This document shows, piece after piece, positions 55,092-58,455 of a stretch of 58,455 nt of DNA (its first letter is position 1; each line of letters opens with the position of its first letter). The notes beneath the pieces were generated by a model. It saw nothing but the letters and a program-made list of their open reading frames with translations. It searched no databases and had not been told where the DNA came from. This stretch comes from an uncultured Mediterranea sp. (GTDB lineage Bacteria; Bacteroidota; Bacteroidia; Bacteroidales; Bacteroidaceae): contig CALZEQ010000017.1 in assembly GCA_945641355.1 (NCBI GenBank), forward strand, positions 1 to 58,455, written 5' to 3'. The position numbers and the translations under genes were made by a program.

Positions 55092-55769
55092 ATGAGAAAT
55101 GTAAAGTTGACAGCATTACTCCTGTGCGGAGCTATGCTATTAGGTAGTTGTGGAAGTATGAACAATACCACCAAAGGCGGTATCATCGGAGGAGGTTCGG
55201 GCGCAGCAGCAGGTGCCATCATCGGCGGTCTGATAGGCAAAGGCAAAGGAGCAGCCATCGGAGCAGCCATCGGAACGGCTGTGGGTGCCGGCACTGGTGT
55301 GGTCATCGGAAAGAAGATGGACAAGAAAGCGGCTGAAGCGGCAAAGATAGAGGGGGCACAAGTGGAAATGGTAACTGACCAGAACGGACTGGATGCCGTT
55401 AAGGTAACTTTTGATTCAAACATTCTGTTTGGTTTCAACTCTGCGGCACTGAGCGATGATGCCAAAGTATCGCTGGCCAATCTGGCCAAGATACTGAAGG
55501 AGGACACCACTACCGACCTGGCCATTGTGGGACATACCGACAAGGTGGGCACCTACGATGCCAACATGAAGGTATCCAAGAACCGGGCTTACAGCGTACA
55601 GAACTTCCTGCTGGATTGCGGCGTGCCGACTACGCAGTTCAAGAAGGTGGAAGGTGTAGGCTATAATGAATACGACGAAAGCCTGACGGCTGCACAGAAC
55701 CGTCGCGTAGAGATATTCATGTATGCCAGCAAACAGATGATTCAGGAGGCCCAACAGTCGGCCAACTAA
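55092..55769 (+). CDS. OmpA-family lipoprotein with glycine zipper
   Basis: A 225-residue lipoprotein, lipobox LGSC (Cys about 20), then a glycine-zipper segment (GGIIGGGSGAAAGAIIGGLIGKGKGAAIG and GTAVGAGTGVVIG, about 29-75), then an OmpA C-terminal domain (VTFDSNILFGFNSAALSDDAKVSLANLAKIL, VGHTDKVGTYDANMKVSKNRAYSVQNFL, NRRVEIFMYA). It is of the YiaD type and should bind peptidoglycan from the outer membrane. The gene stands alone, with a hairpin after its stop. Confidence 0.92.
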   Translation: MRNVKLTALLLCGAMLLGSCGSMNNTTKGGIIGGGSGAAAGAIIGGLIGKGKGAAIGAAIGTAVGAGTGVVIGKKMDKKAAEAAKIEGAQVEMVTDQNGLDAVKVTFDSNILFGFNSAALSDDAKVSLANLAKILKEDTTTDLAIVGHTDKVGTYDANMKVSKNRAYSVQNFLLDCGVPTTQFKKVEGVGYNEYDESLTAAQNRRVEIFMYASKQMIQEAQQSAN

Positions 55770-55807
55770 CCTCTCTCATCCGATCGAATCATTCTTTCTG
55801 ACACAGG

Positions 55808-55858
55808 AGGTGTGCCAAGACAGCTGCGCTCCGTCAGCGTGCGCTGCTTGGTACACCT
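55808..55858 (+). terminator. hairpin after the OmpA lipoprotein
   Basis: AGGTGTGCCAAG (55808-55819) and CTTGGTACACCT (55847-55858) pair with one G-T pair; the centre CAGCTGCGCT/AGCGTGCGCTG adds more pairing. Only TTT follows, so termination strength is uncertain. Confidence 0.55.
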
Positions 55859-55892
55859 TTACTGAATGTCGGTAATCAAGAGCGACCATACT

Positions 55893-56624
55893 ATGCATCC
55901 GATTCTGAAAAAAACAGGACGTATCGCACGTAACCTCCTTCTGTTCTTCTTCCTGTCCACCCTGTTGGCAGTGTTCGTCTACCGCTTCGTTCCGGTCGGC
56001 ATCACTCCACTGATGGTCATCCGCAGCGTCGAACAGCTCCTCAAAGGCGAATCACCTGCCTGGCATCACACCTGGGTTCCGTTGGAAGAGATATCCCCGC
56101 ACCTTCCCATGGCGGTCATCTCCTCTGAAGACAACCGGTTTTCCGAGCACAACGGATTCGATTTCATCGAAATCAAGAAGGCCATGAAAGAGAATGAGAC
56201 CCGCAAACGGAAACGAGGGGCCAGCACCATCTCACAGCAGACAGCCAAGAATGTCTTTTTATGGCCCTCCTCCTCATGGGTCCGCAAAGGATTCGAAGTC
56301 TATTTTACTGTACTGATAGAGACATGCTGGTCAAAAGAACGCATCATGGAGGTCTATCTGAACTCCATCGAAATGGGAAAGTCTATCTACGGAGCCGAGG
56401 CAGCAGCACAGCAGAAGTTCAACACCCATGCCAAGAAGTTGACGGAATCGCAATGTGCCCTGATTGCGGCCTGCCTCCCCAACCCACGTCGGTTTGATGC
56501 CGCCCATCCCTCTGCATACATCCAGAAACGGAAGGGACAGATTCTGCGCCTGATGAAACTGGTGCCCACCTTCCCTGAGAAAAAAGAAAAGGTGCCCGCA
56601 AAGACACCTCAGAAAAAGAAGTAG
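55893..56624 (+). CDS. mtgA: monofunctional biosynthetic peptidoglycan transglycosylase
   Basis: A 243-residue membrane-anchored GT51 enzyme that polymerises lipid II without cross-linking. One helix (residues about 13-32) precedes [19 protein letters not shown], with the catalytic glutamate, and [19 protein letters not shown] and the [23 protein letters not shown] motif. ATG 55893 gives the family's usual N-terminal length; ATG 55866 adds nine residues. The C-terminus is Lys-rich. It lies convergent to the MaoC-like gene. Confidence 0.93.
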   Translation: MHPILKKTGRIARNLLLFFFLSTLLAVFVYRFVPVGITPLMVIRSVEQLLKGESPAWHHTWVPLEEISPHLPMAVISSEDNRFSEHNGFDFIEIKKAMKENETRKRKRGASTISQQTAKNVFLWPSSSWVRKGFEVYFTVLIETCWSKERIMEVYLNSIEMGKSIYGAEAAAQQKFNTHAKKLTESQCALIAACLPNPRRFDAAHPSAYIQKRKGQILRLMKLVPTFPEKKEKVPAKTPQKKK

Positions 56625-56664
56625 TACCGCCACTTCTTATGATTCATACAATCAGAAGGACCTA

Positions 56665-57129
56665 TTACACAAAGTAATACAAGAAGACAGCCACACCCTC
56701 CAGTGCCTTCTTTTTGGCACCCTCAATCTCGATGGCAAACTTGATTTCGGTCTTGGCTACCCCACGCAGGTTTACCAACGACTGCATATCGGCTACCAGA
56801 CGCACCCGCTGGCCCGACAATACGGCTTGTCCGAACTTCATCTTGTCCATTCCATAGTTAATCATCATCTTCAGGTTATTGACCTCGATAATCTGATTCC
56901 ACAGATGCGGCAGGATGGAGAGTGTCAAATACCCGTGTGCAATGGTACTCTTGAAGGGGCTCTCTGTCTTTGCACGTTCCGTATCTACATGAATCCATTG
57001 ATGATCCAACGTAGCGTCGGCAAACAGATTGATACGCTCCTGCGAAAGTTCCACATAGTCCGATACACCTATACGTTGGCCTACCAGTTTCTCAAAATCT
57101 TCATACGAATTAATTACTACTTTTTCCAT
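56665..57129 (-). CDS. MaoC-like (R)-hydratase domain protein
   Basis: A 154-residue hot-dog protein with the (R)-enoyl-CoA hydratase motif: FADATLDHQWIHVDTERAKTESPFKSTIAHGYLTLS, in which the Asp and His of the D-x-x-x-H-W and AHGYLTLS segments are the catalytic pair. It would hydrate trans-2-enoyl-CoA. Its physiological pathway is unknown here. A well-formed promoter lies at 57191-57221. Confidence 0.88.
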   Translation of the reverse strand: MEKVVINSYEDFEKLVGQRIGVSDYVELSQERINLFADATLDHQWIHVDTERAKTESPFKSTIAHGYLTLSILPHLWNQIIEVNNLKMMINYGMDKMKFGQAVLSGQRVRLVADMQSLVNLRGVAKTEIKFAIEIEGAKKKALEGVAVFLYYFV

Positions 57130-57190
57130 AAATATCCAGATATATATTTTAATAGTCTACCGAAAGTCAGGTTTTCACCCGATGAGCAAA

Positions 57191-57221
57191 CAAAATTAGC
57201 CGTTATTTTGTGAAAGACAAA
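57191..57221 (-). promoter_or_regulatory. promoter of the MaoC-like gene
   Basis: TTTG (57218-57221), 19 bp and TAATTTTG (57191-57198) on the minus strand match the Bacteroides pattern in full; the start codon is 62 bp downstream. Confidence 0.82.
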
Positions 57222-57262
57222 AAAGTAACGTCACTTTTTTCGTCAGTTGGTTTGGAAAAAGT

Positions 57263-57270
57263 TATCTTTG
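57263..57270 (+). promoter_or_regulatory. -7 box of the lytic transglycosylase gene
   Basis: TATCTTTG is a full TAnnTTTG match 27 bp before the ATG at 57298. At the -33 distance only TTTT is seen. Confidence 0.5.
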
Positions 57271-57297
57271 TGAACAAAGAGAACAAACTATACCGAC

Positions 57298-58278
57298 ATG
57301 AACAGAAATACCATCAACCTTTTACTTACTGCCGGTGCTGCATGTTGCATCAGCATCACCATACATTCATTGTGGCGTTACTCAACCATCGATACCACAC
57401 AAGATTCGGTCAAGAGCGAAGTTCCCTACTGCGTAACTTCACCGATTGTGCCGCAACAAATAACCTTTGCTGGACAAACCATCGACCTGTTGAGATACGA
57501 TCACCGGGAACGCATGGACCGCGAACTTATGGCGTTCACCTACATGCACTCCACCACAATGCTCACCATCAAACGGGCCAACCGTTACTTCCCCATCATC
57601 GAACCTATCCTGAAAGCCCATGGCATACCCGATGATTTCAAATATCTGGCCGTCATAGAGAGCAGCCTTAATCCGCAGGCCCGATCAGCCGCCGGTGCTT
57701 GTGGCATGTGGCAGTTCATGCCTGTAACCGGACGTGAACACGGATTGGAGGTGAATGCCAATGTAGACGAACGCTACCACATAGAGAAAGAGACAAAGGC
57801 TGCCTGCCGTTACCTAAAGGAAGCCAACGAACGTTTCGGGAACTGGCTTTGTGTAGCCGCTGCCTACAACGCCGGACAAGGACGCATTGCCCAACAAATG
57901 GAGAAACAGCTGGAGAATAGGGCTATTGACCTTTGGCTGGTAGAGGAAACCTCGCGCTACATGTTCCGTCTGTTGGCGGCCAAAGCTGTAGTAAGCCAGC
58001 CGCAACGCTACGGATTCCTGCTCAAGCGGAGCCAGCTCTATCCCCCTATCCCGTACACCGAAGTGACCACACAAACCGGAATTGCCAATCTGGCACAGTT
58101 TGCCAAGAAGAACGGGATAAGCTATGCACAGCTAAAAGATGCCAATCCATGGTTGCGTGAGAACTCATTAATCAATAAGAGTGGGAAAAGTTACACCTTT
58201 AAAATTCCCACCTATGAAGGAATGCATTACAATGCCGACAAGATACAACCCCATGACACAAATTGGGTGATTGATTGA
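57298..58278 (+). CDS. exported lytic transglycosylase (GH23) with LysM-like end
   Basis: A 326-residue protein with an N-terminal hydrophobic segment (residues 8-25) and the SLT fold: KYLAVIESSLNPQARSAAGACGMWQFMPVTGREHGL, where the glutamate of IESS is catalytic, and VAAAYNAGQGRI. The last 50 residues (IANLAQFAKKNGISYAQLKDANPWL, GKSYTFKIP) look like a LysM peptidoglycan-binding domain. It resembles MltD. Near the right edge but complete. Confidence 0.92.
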   Translation: MNRNTINLLLTAGAACCISITIHSLWRYSTIDTTQDSVKSEVPYCVTSPIVPQQITFAGQTIDLLRYDHRERMDRELMAFTYMHSTTMLTIKRANRYFPIIEPILKAHGIPDDFKYLAVIESSLNPQARSAAGACGMWQFMPVTGREHGLEVNANVDERYHIEKETKAACRYLKEANERFGNWLCVAAAYNAGQGRIAQQMEKQLENRAIDLWLVEETSRYMFRLLAAKAVVSQPQRYGFLLKRSQLYPPIPYTEVTTQTGIANLAQFAKKNGISYAQLKDANPWLRENSLINKSGKSYTFKIPTYEGMHYNADKIQPHDTNWVID

Positions 58279-58455
58279 TTCTTTTAGCTACGAGTTACGA
58301 GCTACAAATTACGAGATACAAGTTACAAGTAGGGGCGCAAGATTTTGCGCCCTACCGCCGCGTGCGGGTTTTGGGCCGGATATATACATATTATATCTAT
58401 AAAATGAGGAGCGGGTCATCCAGCCTTTGCTGAAGACCCGCTCCTTCTGGAAAAA
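58279..58455. other. non-coding right end: short repeats and hairpins
   Basis: It begins with near-tandem TTACGAG/TACAAGT words (about 58288-58332), then a hairpin GGGCGCAA/TTGCGCCC (58333-58351), then a larger hairpin AGGAGCGGGTC (58407-58417) with GACCCGCTCCT (58435-58445) and an inner CAGC/GCTG. The latter could end a convergent gene beyond the window, since the minus strand continues CATTTTATA. No gene. Confidence 0.6.

Overview
The window is chromosomal DNA from a Bacteroidales bacterium, most likely Bacteroides or Phocaeicola. The support is gene content (class III fructose-1,6-bisphosphatase, a HAD-IGPD HisB fusion, HU-HIG protein, DUF4932/DUF4374/DUF4468/DUF4738/DUF5606/DUF6562 families, long NusB, Pur-alpha-like protein, a SusA-type amylase) and repeated matches to the Bacteroides promoter pattern TTTG-N19-21-TAnnTTTG. 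GC content looks near 50%. I cannot name the species. Almost everything is ordinary host housekeeping and nutrient use. There is no phage, IS element, CRISPR array or rRNA; the only tRNA is tRNA-Ser(UGA).

Layout. 1-1025: gene-poor, with a possible Abi remnant and several repeats. 1026-4172 (+): HU-HIG protein, exported HEXXH protein, glycerate kinase. 4081-10902 (-): a decayed nucleotidyltransferase, an exported 14-repeat MORN protein, then an operon of PBP1A-type synthase, HPPK-like protein, kdsB and a catalytically dead M16 protein. 11120-16151 (-): a XusABC-type xenosiderophore locus (TonB-dependent receptor, DUF4374 lipoprotein, PepSY membrane protein). 16323-18808: a 5'-truncated LytTR response regulator and a heavily deleted RND efflux gene. 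18824-23460 (-): hisGDCB behind a histidine leader-peptide attenuator. 23552-26780: PaaI-type thioesterase, decayed GH2 gene, an inverted copy of a repeat from the left end, a broken and an intact DUF6562 protein. 26913-36434 (-): fbp, AspT-type transporter, methyltransferase, DUF4468 protein, then DUF5606, coaE, ybbR-like, yajC, nusB. 36667-46145 (+): Pur-alpha-like protein, rplY, pth, S4 protein, oxidoreductase, two NhaC-type antiporters flanking a SusA-like amylase, cyclophilin, HAD phosphatase. 46184-58455: linear amide hydrolase, tRNA-Ser, mutS2, L-serine dehydratase, DUF4738 lipoprotein, GH36 alpha-galactosidase, OmpA lipoprotein, mtgA, MaoC-like protein, lytic transglycosylase.

Functional themes. 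Cell-envelope building and remodelling recurs (PBP1A, MtgA, lytic transglycosylase, KdsB, OmpA lipoprotein). Iron piracy is represented by the Xus-type locus and glycan use by the amylase and alpha-galactosidase. Histidine synthesis is under a clear transcription-attenuation switch.

The two most notable signals are the his attenuator (promoter, 20-codon leader with five consecutive His codons, intrinsic terminator) and a series of genes in different stages of deletion decay between 4.1 and 25.9 kb, next to intact genes. I found no convincing new multi-gene defence or signalling system. The best undescribed-looking elements are the two inverted copies of a 100-bp repeat with three 21-bp units, and the 23-bp tandem array ahead of the HU-HIG gene.
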